Shown in pieces: positions 7,154-13,156 of a DNA stretch of 41,991 nt. Position numbers and translations under genes: made by a program. This stretch comes from a virus, in the IMG/VR virus record IMGVR_UViG_3300050821_013652, positions 1 to 41,991 of that record, one strand, 5' to 3'. Every line of letters starts with the position of its first letter. Within the stretch, counting starts at the first letter, position 1. The notes beneath the pieces were generated by a model that worked only from the letters and a program-made list of their open reading frames with translations, was not told the DNA's origin and made no database searches.

Positions 7154-7549
7154 ATGCATGAATTTGAAATATCCGGCCCTCCAATTCCTTGGAAAGCTCA
7201 TGCTGGATACGGGAAAAGATCGTTCAATCCTAGATTCGTAGAAAAACAGTATTATCAGCATGAAATAAAAAAGCAGTACTCTAACAATCTACCTCTCACA
7301 GTGGCCGTAAAATTTGATTATACTTTCTATATGCCAATACCCGCATCGGCTACTGCAAAGATGCACGAGATGATGAAAGAAGGGAAACTCAAGCACATTA
7401 AGCGCCCGGACGTAACCAATTTGGTCAAAATGTGTGAAGATTGTTTCAAACATATCGTGATCAAAGATGACAGTCAAGTTTTCGAATATTGCGCTCGTAA
7501 GTTATATGACGAGAAACCGAGAACCGTTGTGGTAATCAGCGCCGCTTAA
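7154..7549 (+). CDS. rusA: RusA-family Holliday junction resolvase, 131 aa
   Basis: Would cut four-way junctions made during phage replication and recombination. N-terminal ISGPPIPWKAHAG matches the usual substrate-binding start. The catalytic region KRPDVTNLVKMCEDC ... VIKDDSQVF holds the conserved acidic residues (D86, D96, D105). Length is normal for the family (about 120-140 aa). GAGAT lies upstream of ATG 7154. A leader hairpin with an 8-bp stem (7124-7151) partly overlaps the ribosome site and could modulate translation. Confidence 0.9.
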   Translation: MHEFEISGPPIPWKAHAGYGKRSFNPRFVEKQYYQHEIKKQYSNNLPLTVAVKFDYTFYMPIPASATAKMHEMMKEGKLKHIKRPDVTNLVKMCEDCFKHIVIKDDSQVFEYCARKLYDEKPRTVVVISAA

Positions 7550-7556
7550 GGAGAAT

Positions 7557-7739
7557 ATGACGAAAGAATCTAAGAAAGCTCAAACTAAAGTTAAAAAAGT
7601 TATGCACGAAATGAAAGAGGGAAAACTACATTCTGGTTCTAAAGAGGGACCAGTAGTGACGAATCCCAAACAGGGGATTGCGATAGCCCTCAGCGAGGCC
7701 CGTAAAAAGGGCCTCAAGGTTCCGTCCAAAAAACGTTAG
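7557..7739 (+). CDS. Lys-rich small protein, DUF6496-like, 60 aa
   Basis: AAGGAGA stands before the ATG, only eight bases after rusA. The pattern KVMHEMKEGKLHSGSKEG followed by KQGIAIALSEARKKG is characteristic of the small basic DUF6496-type proteins common in phage and bacterial genomes. About one residue in four is Lys. A terminator follows at 7773. Function unknown; possibly nucleic-acid binding. Confidence 0.7.
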   Translation: MTKESKKAQTKVKKVMHEMKEGKLHSGSKEGPVVTNPKQGIAIALSEARKKGLKVPSKKR

Positions 7740-7772
7740 TTTTTCCTCTCCGAAGTTTTCACTATCGTTTTC

Positions 7773-7798
7773 CCCATCTGAAAAGGATGGGGTTTTTA
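7773..7798 (+). terminator. Rho-independent terminator
   Basis: CCCCATC-TGAAAAG-GATGGGG with TTTTT directly after. A perfect 7-bp stem and T-run, 34 bases after the stop of the DUF6496-like gene, end the rusA transcript. Confidence 0.85.
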
Positions 7799-7800
7799 TT

Positions 7801-7828
7801 TTGCGAAAATTCCCCCCTCAGATATAAT
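7801..7828 (+). promoter_or_regulatory. Sigma70-type promoter
   Basis: TTGCGA (7801-7806), 16 bases, TATAAT (7823-7828, perfect -10). It sits directly after the terminator at 7773-7798 and 26 bases before the next gene, whose ribosome site is TAGGGGGC. Confidence 0.65.
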
Positions 7829-7853
7829 TGATGAATTAAAAATAGGGGGCAAT

Positions 7854-8048
7854 ATGCAGCAATTAGATCTTTTCGAAACAGACGTATCATCACTCGTTAT
7901 GGAAATTCTAAAACTAAAAGAAGATTTAGTTACTCTCCGCAGGGGGGCTTTTTATCAGATATCGGCCCTCAGGAAAGAACTCGTGGATCTTACGGCACAT
8001 TGCGAGGTCATGAGCGACGAATTGTTTGAAAGAGAAGAGGTTTCTTGA
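7854..8048 (+). CDS. Small coiled-coil protein, 64 aa
   Basis: ATG follows a strong G-rich ribosome site. The sequence shows heptad-like Leu spacing across VMEILKLKEDLVTLRRG and LRKELVDLTAHCEVM, so a short coiled coil is likely. First gene after the promoter at 7801-7828, and it overlaps the next ORF (TTGA). Not recognised. Confidence 0.5.
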   Translation: MQQLDLFETDVSSLVMEILKLKEDLVTLRRGAFYQISALRKELVDLTAHCEVMSDELFEREEVS

Positions 8049-8197
8049 AGAAGATTAGCAAGAAAGACCACTGCAAGAAAAAGCCCAATCGAAAAGAAGA
8101 AGGGCACTGGGAAGGAAAGCATTGGTGCGATTGTCGCACGCGGGGGTACAGAATTTGGCTAGGGGTTAAAAAATTCGGGAAAAATATTGACCAGTAA
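8045..8197 (+). CDS. Small basic Cys/His protein, 50 aa, TTG start
   Basis: TTG 8045 overlaps the upstream stop (TTGA) and has AGAGG before it. The product begins MKKISKKDHCKKKPNRKEEG and then has HWCDC, giving a Cys/His set (C10, H, C, C) that might bind zinc. Very basic. Support is coupling, ribosome site and composition shared with its neighbours. Function unknown. Confidence 0.4.
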   Translation: MKKISKKDHCKKKPNRKEEGHWEGKHWCDCRTRGYRIWLGVKKFGKNIDQ

Positions 8198-8247
8198 TTA
8201 TAAAAAACACTTTACTGCATTTTATGCCTACAAAGGAGATTAGACCG

Positions 8248-8352
8248 ATGGCCCATAAAAAAAAAGAACACGTCAAAGAAGTTAAGAAAGAAATGCATGA
8301 AGAAAAAATGCCTATGAAGAAAGAGAAGGCCAAGAAAAAGAAGAAGAAATAA
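8248..8352 (+). CDS. Extremely Lys-rich mini protein, 34 aa
   Basis: AAAGGAGATT lies before ATG 8248. Half of the residues are Lys. VKEVKKEMHEEKMPMKKEK resembles the KVKKVMHEMKEGK part of the DUF6496-like protein at 7557, so it may be a shortened relative. Might neutralise DNA or RNA charge; this is inference. Confidence 0.5.
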   Translation: MAHKKKEHVKEVKKEMHEEKMPMKKEKAKKKKKK

Positions 8353-8354
8353 TT

Positions 8355-8489
8355 ATGGACAAGAAAATCCGCAAGATCGAGAAAGAGTCCAAGAAAGTCG
8401 GAAAGGATCTCAAGTCTTTAGAAAAAGCCGATAAGAAAAGAGACAAAGTTGTTGAGATTGGTAAAAAGGCCATAAAGAAAGGGTGTTAA
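8355..8489 (+). CDS. Lys-rich mini protein, 44 aa
   Basis: ATG two bases after the preceding stop. The sequence (MDKKIRKIEKESKKVGKDLK...) is an amphipathic, Lys-rich helix ending in Gly-Cys. Its stop directly abuts the stop of the minus-strand gene at 8490. Fourth in a row of small basic proteins. Function unknown. Confidence 0.5.
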   Translation: MDKKIRKIEKESKKVGKDLKSLEKADKKRDKVVEIGKKAIKKGC

Positions 8490-8774
8490 TCAACGCCCAT
8501 TTTCGTTTTCTTCCTTCACTTTCAACATCCAAGCTTTTCGCGCATCATTCTTGAATTCCCGGATTCTGCGACGTTTTAACCATTCCTGGTCTTTTTGATG
8601 AAGTTTCCTGTATTTAGACGGATCGATCAAATACCTTTCTTCATTTAAAGCCACCCACTCCCTGGCTTCAGCTTCAGTGCAAAATGAAATGGTGTACTGA
8701 GGCGTTCCTTTTCGCCTTATTTGGACTTGCCAAAGGAAGGTATGAAGAAACTGCTTCTTATGAATCGATGCCAT
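8490..8774 (-). CDS. Orphan integrase-arm-like DNA-binding protein, 94 aa
   Basis: I choose Met at 8774 (MASIHKKQFLHTFLWQVQIR); the frame opens further to 8834. The pattern IHKK...WQVQIRRKGTPQYTISF.TEAEAREWVALNEER matches the N-terminal arm-binding domain of tyrosine recombinases (three-stranded sheet plus helix), followed by a basic helical tail (RKLHQKDQEWLKRRRIREF). There is no catalytic domain here or elsewhere in the window. It may be a captured integrase fragment used as a DNA-binding protein. Tail-to-tail with the Lys-rich gene at 8489. Confidence 0.55.
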   Translation of the reverse strand: MASIHKKQFLHTFLWQVQIRRKGTPQYTISFCTEAEAREWVALNEERYLIDPSKYRKLHQKDQEWLKRRRIREFKNDARKAWMLKVKEENENGR

Positions 8775-8887
8775 AAACCCTGGTTTTTTCTTTTCAGCGC
8801 TAGATATGCCACAAATATACAACATCTGCCACACTTATGTAAGATATAAACTTTACTTTAATATCACTACTTGATAATCGGATATCT

Positions 8888-9502
8888 ATGGTTAACAAAG
8901 CGTCCAGACAAAAAAGAGTCTCAAAATATACCGATGAGCAGGCAAAAGTCGCTCTGCATAAGACAGATGGGAATCAATCCGAAGCCGCAAAGCTTCTCGG
9001 AGTTAGCCGGGTAGCTCTCAACAAGAGAATCAATACCCGCCCCGAATTGAAACAGGTGGTGATAGATCTGATAGAAGTCCGTCTAGATAGGTACGAGAAG
9101 GCTCTAGACGACCTCAGAGATGCGAAGAATTCCACAGCCGTCATTTTTTATCTCAAGACACTCGGACGCCATCGTGGTTATGTAGAACATGCCCCGCTAG
9201 AGGAAATGAACACCGCTAAGCTCAATGCCTATAAAGAGATGTTTGCAGCAATCGGCGGAAGGCCTAGAAATGCCGTTCATGAGCTTAAGGAAAAGGCTAT
9301 TGCGGCTCTAGATCAAGAATCCGATTCTCAAGGTAGCGAATCTCGTCCCGAATCTCGTCCCGAAGCTCAACCAGCTGTCGACCTACCCCCACATCTCTCT
9401 TTAAAGCCAGCCTTAACACTTCTTGAAGCCAAATTAAATGTGCAAGCAAGTCCTGATTCGTTGCCGGCGAAAACCTTCCATCGGAACTCAAATTTTCCAT
9501 AG
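8888..9502 (+). CDS. terS: Small terminase subunit, 204 aa
   Basis: Recognises phage DNA and hands it to the large subunit. The N-terminal Fis-like helix-turn-helix (ALHKTDGNQSEAAKLLGVSR then VALNKRI, about residues 22-50) is typical of TerS DNA-binding domains. A helical oligomerisation region follows (LIEVRLDRYEKALDDLRDAK). The C-terminal ~60 residues are Pro/Ser-rich and read the antisense of the gene at 9297-9782. It is separated from TerL by two small genes. No promoter was identified. Confidence 0.7.
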   Translation: MVNKASRQKRVSKYTDEQAKVALHKTDGNQSEAAKLLGVSRVALNKRINTRPELKQVVIDLIEVRLDRYEKALDDLRDAKNSTAVIFYLKTLGRHRGYVEHAPLEEMNTAKLNAYKEMFAAIGGRPRNAVHELKEKAIAALDQESDSQGSESRPESRPEAQPAVDLPPHLSLKPALTLLEAKLNVQASPDSLPAKTFHRNSNFP

Positions 9503-9782
9503 CATCCACTTGGTGGGAAAGCGCAAGCATTAATTCCGACACGGCCAAGGCATCTTCGACCGGATCGCCCACACGCTCAGGTGCGGCCGTTGCCTTCTCA
9601 TCGGTGACGATAATCTCATTGCCCTGGTCGTCCACCATACAATAATCAGCCCCTGGCGATACCGCATACCCCTTCAAAACCTTTTGAACCTGTGTGCTCC
9701 CACATTTACACGAGCGAAAATTGTACATCTCAGGATCGACAATGGTGTCTTTACATTTCTTGCAGTAGACGTTTCCTTTCAC
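9297..9782 (-). CDS. Zinc-binding protein with DUF7695-like N-terminus, 161 aa
   Basis: The N-terminus MKGNVYCKKCKDTIVDP ... FRSCKCGSTQV has two CxxC-type pairs in the spacing of small phage zinc proteins (DUF7695-like). A middle part follows with DYCMVDDQGNEIIVTDE, then a long helical C-terminus (VGVGRQLVELRDEIRDEIRY LENRI). The helical end overlaps the 3' part of the terS gene on the other strand by 206 bases. The zinc domain lies outside the overlap and is the better supported part. Function unknown. Confidence 0.6.
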   Translation of the reverse strand: MKGNVYCKKCKDTIVDPEMYNFRSCKCGSTQVQKVLKGYAVSPGADYCMVDDQGNEIIVTDEKATAAPERVGDPVEDALAVSELMLALSHQVDAMENLSSDGRFSPATNQDLLAHLIWLQEVLRLALKRDVGVGRQLVELRDEIRDEIRYLENRILDLEPQ

Positions 9783-9841
9783 GGTTGCCTCTATTTATTA
9801 AATAATTTACATTACACAAAATGATTAAAGCAGGCAACAAA

Positions 9842-10096
9842 ATGAGTGAGTGGATTAGCGTTAAGGAGCGTTTGCCCGTACTAGGAGTGGACGAGCGGGG
9901 CGTTCGGAACCTTCCGTCCGAGGAAGTTTTGATTCATGTCCCTTCGAATGAGATCTTTGTGGTCGGCTATCTCACTATCTATGGTTGGAGGGAATGGGTC
10001 GGAACCGCCTGCGGGTGCTGCGCCTCGGTGGATGATCTAGACCTGCTAATTACACACTGGATGCCCTTACCACTACCTCCAAAGGAGCCTGAATGA
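9842..10096 (+). CDS. DUF551-family small protein, 84 aa
   Basis: Met 9842 is preferred (AGG seven bases before); 9821 is also in frame. It has the DUF551 hallmarks: SEWISVKERLP at the N-terminus, EVLIHVP, and the ending ITHWMPLPLPP. These small proteins are frequent accessory genes in phages; function unknown. Its stop overlaps the TerL start (ATGA), so it is cotranslated with packaging. Two more DUF551-like proteins occur at 19104 and 16289. Confidence 0.8.
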   Translation: MSEWISVKERLPVLGVDERGVRNLPSEEVLIHVPSNEIFVVGYLTIYGWREWVGTACGCCASVDDLDLLITHWMPLPLPPKEPE

Positions 10097-11361
10097 AAGA
10101 TGAAGTTCTAATGTCCCCCAAACAGATTCAGTTCATCCAGGAAGCCGATGCGAAGTACAACTTGGCGCACGGATCGGTGAGTTCGGGGAAAACCGTGTGC
10201 ACTCTATATGCCTTCCTGAGGTGGGTGTTTGAATGTCCAGGGGATAGTATAGCAATCTTTGGGTACTCAATGGGGTCGGTGTACAATAATGTGGTCTCTT
10301 TGCTGTATAACTCTGAGGAGCTGAGTTTATTTCGCCCTCTTTGCAACTGGTCTAGTAAAGGGGTTCTGTCGTTTGGTCTAAAGAATATAATATGTATCGG
10401 CGCAGGCGATGAGGGGGCTTTAGGAAAGATTCAGGGGATCACTCTCGATCTTTGCTACTGCGACGAGATGACGCTATATCCTGAGGTTGTGATAGACATG
10501 ATCCAAACCCGCCTGCGTCGAGACCACAGCAAACTATTTGCAGCCATGAACCCCAAGCAGCCGTCTCACAAGTGCAAACAGTGGATCGACAGGGCTGAAA
10601 GCGATCCGGACTATTACGCACTACATTTTGTGCTTGATGATAACGTATTCTTAAGTGAATCATATAAGGCTGATATGAGGAGATCTTCGAGTGGTCTCTT
10701 CTTCAAGCGAAACATTTTGGGTATTTGGTGCCTTGCTGAGGGAGCGATATATGACTTCTTCGACCCTAAACTCCATGTTGTTGTTCGCCCTCCTAGGGCT
10801 GCTGAATACTGGATTTGTGGGATTGACTACGGCACCCGGGCCCCGTTTTGCTGCCTCCTCATTGGGGTCAGTACTGGTCGCTTTGATCAGACTGGTAGAA
10901 AACTCTGGGTAGAAAAAGAATATTATTGGGATTCGGCTGTACGTGGAAGACAAAAGACTAATTCAGAGCTTGCGGCGGATGTGCAGCGATTTATTGCCGA
11001 CTATGCTGTGCGTGGGATTTACGTTGATCCCAGTTGCGCTGCCTTTAAATTGGATTTGCAACGGCTGGGCATTCACTGCATCGACGCTAATAACGACGTG
11101 GACTTTGGTATTCAGTCTGTGGCTACTGAGATGTACAAGGGAAATTTGGTTATATGCTCGGAGTGTACCAATCTTATCAAAGAAATTGAAGCATATGTAT
11201 GGGATGCTAAAAAGGCTCAGAAAGGGGAAGACGCCCCACTGAAAGGGTCTGGGATTGCCGATCATGCATGCGATGCATTAAGATATGCTATAGCGACCCA
11301 TAAGGTTCCAAAAGCGCTCGATGGGGACGGTAAAACTCTTGGCGGGTTTGGGAGGGTGTAG
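10093..11361 (+). CDS. terL: Large terminase subunit, 422 aa
   Basis: Packaging motor ATPase and headful/end-cutting nuclease. Walker A-like GSVSSGKT at residues 27-34; Walker B with catalytic Glu in DLCYCDE (about 119-125); coupling motif FAAMNP (about 149-154). The C-terminal RNase H-like nuclease shows CGIDYG (D near 245), IYVDPS and DHACDALRYAI acidic sites. Length is normal for the PBSX/Terminase_3 type. Coupled upstream to the DUF551 gene (ATGA), and its stop shares a base with the next GTG start. Confidence 0.93.
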   Translation: MKDEVLMSPKQIQFIQEADAKYNLAHGSVSSGKTVCTLYAFLRWVFECPGDSIAIFGYSMGSVYNNVVSLLYNSEELSLFRPLCNWSSKGVLSFGLKNIICIGAGDEGALGKIQGITLDLCYCDEMTLYPEVVIDMIQTRLRRDHSKLFAAMNPKQPSHKCKQWIDRAESDPDYYALHFVLDDNVFLSESYKADMRRSSSGLFFKRNILGIWCLAEGAIYDFFDPKLHVVVRPPRAAEYWICGIDYGTRAPFCCLLIGVSTGRFDQTGRKLWVEKEYYWDSAVRGRQKTNSELAADVQRFIADYAVRGIYVDPSCAAFKLDLQRLGIHCIDANNDVDFGIQSVATEMYKGNLVICSECTNLIKEIEAYVWDAKKAQKGEDAPLKGSGIADHACDALRYAIATHKVPKALDGDGKTLGGFGRV

Positions 11362-11621
11362 TGGAAGACGATGAGTGGAACAGAAAGATCACTCCAGACG
11401 ACGTGGCTTATTTAGAGGAAGCCCAAGGTGCTTTGCGTGAGTGTCTTGATGACTGGATTAGTAGGTTTGAGGACTTGGGAACGCTGACATTGAGTTTAAT
11501 GCTCGTAAGAACATCGTTAGAGGGGCTAGTGAGGGTCGAGGGTTCTTCCTCATTTCGGGATTTGGTGAACGATTTGATTTCCCTGGTGATGGACGAGCTT
11601 AATTCAGGGGAGAAGGAATGA
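11361..11621 (+). CDS. Acidic helical hypothetical protein, 86 aa
   Basis: GTG 11361 overlaps the last base of the TerL stop (TAGTG). Predicted all-helical and acidic, with LTLSLMLVRTSLEGLVRVEG as its most hydrophobic part; no membrane helix. Ends in an ATGA overlap with the next gene. Tight coupling to terL is the main support. Not recognised. Confidence 0.55.
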   Translation: MEDDEWNRKITPDDVAYLEEAQGALRECLDDWISRFEDLGTLTLSLMLVRTSLEGLVRVEGSSSFRDLVNDLISLVMDELNSGEKE

Positions 11622-11827
11622 AACTAATTCCCTGCTCGTGGGAATTGCCAAAGCCCTCCGATTATCCGATCATTCTCCTTCATTGGGATGATAGGCAGAT
11701 AGAAATAGAGTGGGATAAAAATCGGGTATGGCCGCGAAAAGAGAAAATAAAATACGACCTGTATTGGTGTCCCATGCATGATGCCTTTTACCAAAAGTAT
11801 TTTGAAAAGTATCCCGAGGAAAGATGA
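11618..11827 (+). CDS. Hypothetical protein, 69 aa
   Basis: ATGA overlaps on both sides, with GGGGAGAAGGA upstream as the ribosome site. Rich in Trp (five) and Pro; IILLHWDDRQIEIEWDKNRV could form a beta hairpin. No motif recognised. Lies in a row of three coupled small genes downstream of terL. Confidence 0.55.
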   Translation: MKLIPCSWELPKPSDYPIILLHWDDRQIEIEWDKNRVWPRKEKIKYDLYWCPMHDAFYQKYFEKYPEER

Positions 11828-12024
11828 AAATAAACGATGATGACTACGAGCCGGAGCTCGCCAGAGAATCTTTCGAAGAGTTTTGGCTGAGGCAGTTAGA
11901 GTCGGCGGGAGTAAAGAGAGGAAAGAGTCTTTTTCTGACCACAGAGGTGGCTGATAGGTTTGCGATTCAGTATCTACCTAGCGAGGTTGAGGATGGATGG
12001 GTCGAGGTTTATAGGGGTGATTAG
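11824..12024 (+). CDS. Hypothetical protein, 66 aa
   Basis: Starts in an ATGA overlap with AGGAAAG upstream. Acidic, mostly helical (ELARESFEEFWLRQLESAGV), ending DGWVEVYRGD. Last gene of the terL group. The following 86 bases up to 12110 show no gene and no clear terminator. Not recognised. Confidence 0.5.
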   Translation: MKINDDDYEPELARESFEEFWLRQLESAGVKRGKSLFLTTEVADRFAIQYLPSEVEDGWVEVYRGD

Positions 12025-12110
12025 GGTATATCAAAAGCGCCGAACATAGGCTAAATCTTAGACGCAAATCGTATTCATCTCTTTCAATGGGAAAGGAAAG
12101 TCTGATTGAC

Positions 12111-12611
12111 TCATTTTTTCTCTGATTTACTTTTGAAGTAAATAATTACTTCATTTACGGCCTTAGTATGCCCAAGTTCGGCTTCCTCAAGCGTCGAATA
12201 CCTGTCCTGATATCCTTTTAGATCCTCATCGTCTTCGATTCCAAAGATCATTGTCTCAAATATCTGGATAGGTGCGTTGAAAAAAGCGTGATTCATCCCC
12301 AACCACACCGTACTTACCCGAACTGGTTCTTTGACCAGTTCTGATTCGAAGTATTGCTCTTCTACGTGAAACTCGCACGATTCTTTGGCTACCATCCATT
12401 CAAACAAGGATATCTCTCTCCCCAGAGGATCGGCGAATCTTATATAATTCTTCCTGGTACCTGGGAGGAAACTAAAACCAAGGGCCTCCTTGGTTTTCGC
12501 CATGGAATCTCTAATCTCTGTCAGTTCTGATTTTGCGACAGATTCCGGCCAATTGTCCAGATTTCTGAGTCCCTCTATCACGGCAACTATGCATTGCATG
12601 TGTTTGTTCAT
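12111..12611 (-). CDS. Conserved phage protein of unknown function, 166 aa
   Basis: Met at 12611 gives an ATGA overlap with the upstream gene; the frame opens four codons earlier. The C-terminal half carries a pattern I recognise from many phages: TVWLGMNHAF ... IFETMIFG ... YQDRYSTLEEAELGH, where the His, Phe and Glu-Thr-Met positions recur. The N-terminal helix (NKHMQCIVAVIEGLRNLDN) looks separate. No enzymatic motif is known to me. Last of three minus-strand genes before the portal. Confidence 0.65.
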   Translation of the reverse strand: MNKHMQCIVAVIEGLRNLDNWPESVAKSELTEIRDSMAKTKEALGFSFLPGTRKNYIRFADPLGREISLFEWMVAKESCEFHVEEQYFESELVKEPVRVSTVWLGMNHAFFNAPIQIFETMIFGIEDDEDLKGYQDRYSTLEEAELGHTKAVNEVIIYFKSKSEKK

Positions 12612-12841
12612 TTTGATTCCCATCTCTCTTTGTAAAATTCCTTCGCGTTGTCAAAATCTTCGCAAAACTGGTCGTAGGGGATTTCTGATAAAAGATACCC
12701 GTTTACCAGCGCCGACCAACAGGCTCCTGCCCACAAACTTTGCTCGATTTCTGGATGATCTAGCATGGCTTGCCTAAGAATTTGAAAAGCCGTTTCTGTA
12801 TTATATTGGTCGCTTTTCTTTTCCTTACGCCTTCTTACCAT
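12608..12841 (-). CDS. Conserved small phage protein, 77 aa
   Basis: Helical, with a basic N-terminus (MVRRRKEKK) and the pattern AMLDHPEIEQSLWAGACWSALVNGY followed by YDQFCEDFDNAKEFY. This resembles small phage proteins seen next to portal genes; function unknown. The 25-base sequence upstream of its ATG is repeated exactly upstream of the next gene. Overlaps neighbours on both sides. Confidence 0.6.
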   Translation of the reverse strand: MVRRRKEKKSDQYNTETAFQILRQAMLDHPEIEQSLWAGACWSALVNGYLLSEIPYDQFCEDFDNAKEFYKERWESK

Positions 12842-13103
12842 TTAAACTAATTCCTTCATTTGATTCCCATAGAACAAGATTTCTCAATATGATCGACTTG
12901 ATTATTTCTGCAAACGTCTCGTAGTCCTGTTTTCTAACGTTCAGAGCCGTTAGTCTGGTAAGCGCGCAGCATATCGAGTTTAACACAATATCGAGGTCTT
13001 TTATATTTTTGTTGCTATACTTTTTCCTAAGCTCGCCGAATATTCTTAAGCCTTCTTCTAGGGAGATTTTATTTTCTTCTTCTGTGATATCTGGAAAGTC
13101 CAT
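12825..13103 (-). CDS. Helical small phage protein, 92 aa
   Basis: First gene of a three-gene minus-strand group divergent from the portal. Helical throughout (ISLEEGLRIFGELRKKYSN; IVLNSICCALTRLTALNVRK). Its 3' end overlaps the next gene by 17 bases. The ATG is preceded by the duplicated leader containing GAAGGA. Not recognised beyond resemblance to its partner's context. Confidence 0.55.
   Translation of the reverse strand: MDFPDITEEENKISLEEGLRIFGELRKKYSNKNIKDLDIVLNSICCALTRLTALNVRKQDYETFAEIIKSIILRNLVLWESNEGISLNGKKA
12838..12862 (-). repeat. 25-bp duplicated translation-start leader
   Basis: CCATTTAAACTAATTCCTTC ATTTG (12838-12862) is repeated exactly at 13100-13124. In both places the CAT is the start codon of a minus-strand gene and the rest is its leader, with GAAGGA ten bases before ATG. 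This points to duplication of a ribosome-binding segment, or a shared regulatory target. Confidence 0.7.
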
Positions 13104-13156
13104 TTAAACTAATTCCTTCATTTGTTATTGGGGCATTATTAACCCTTGAGGCCCCA

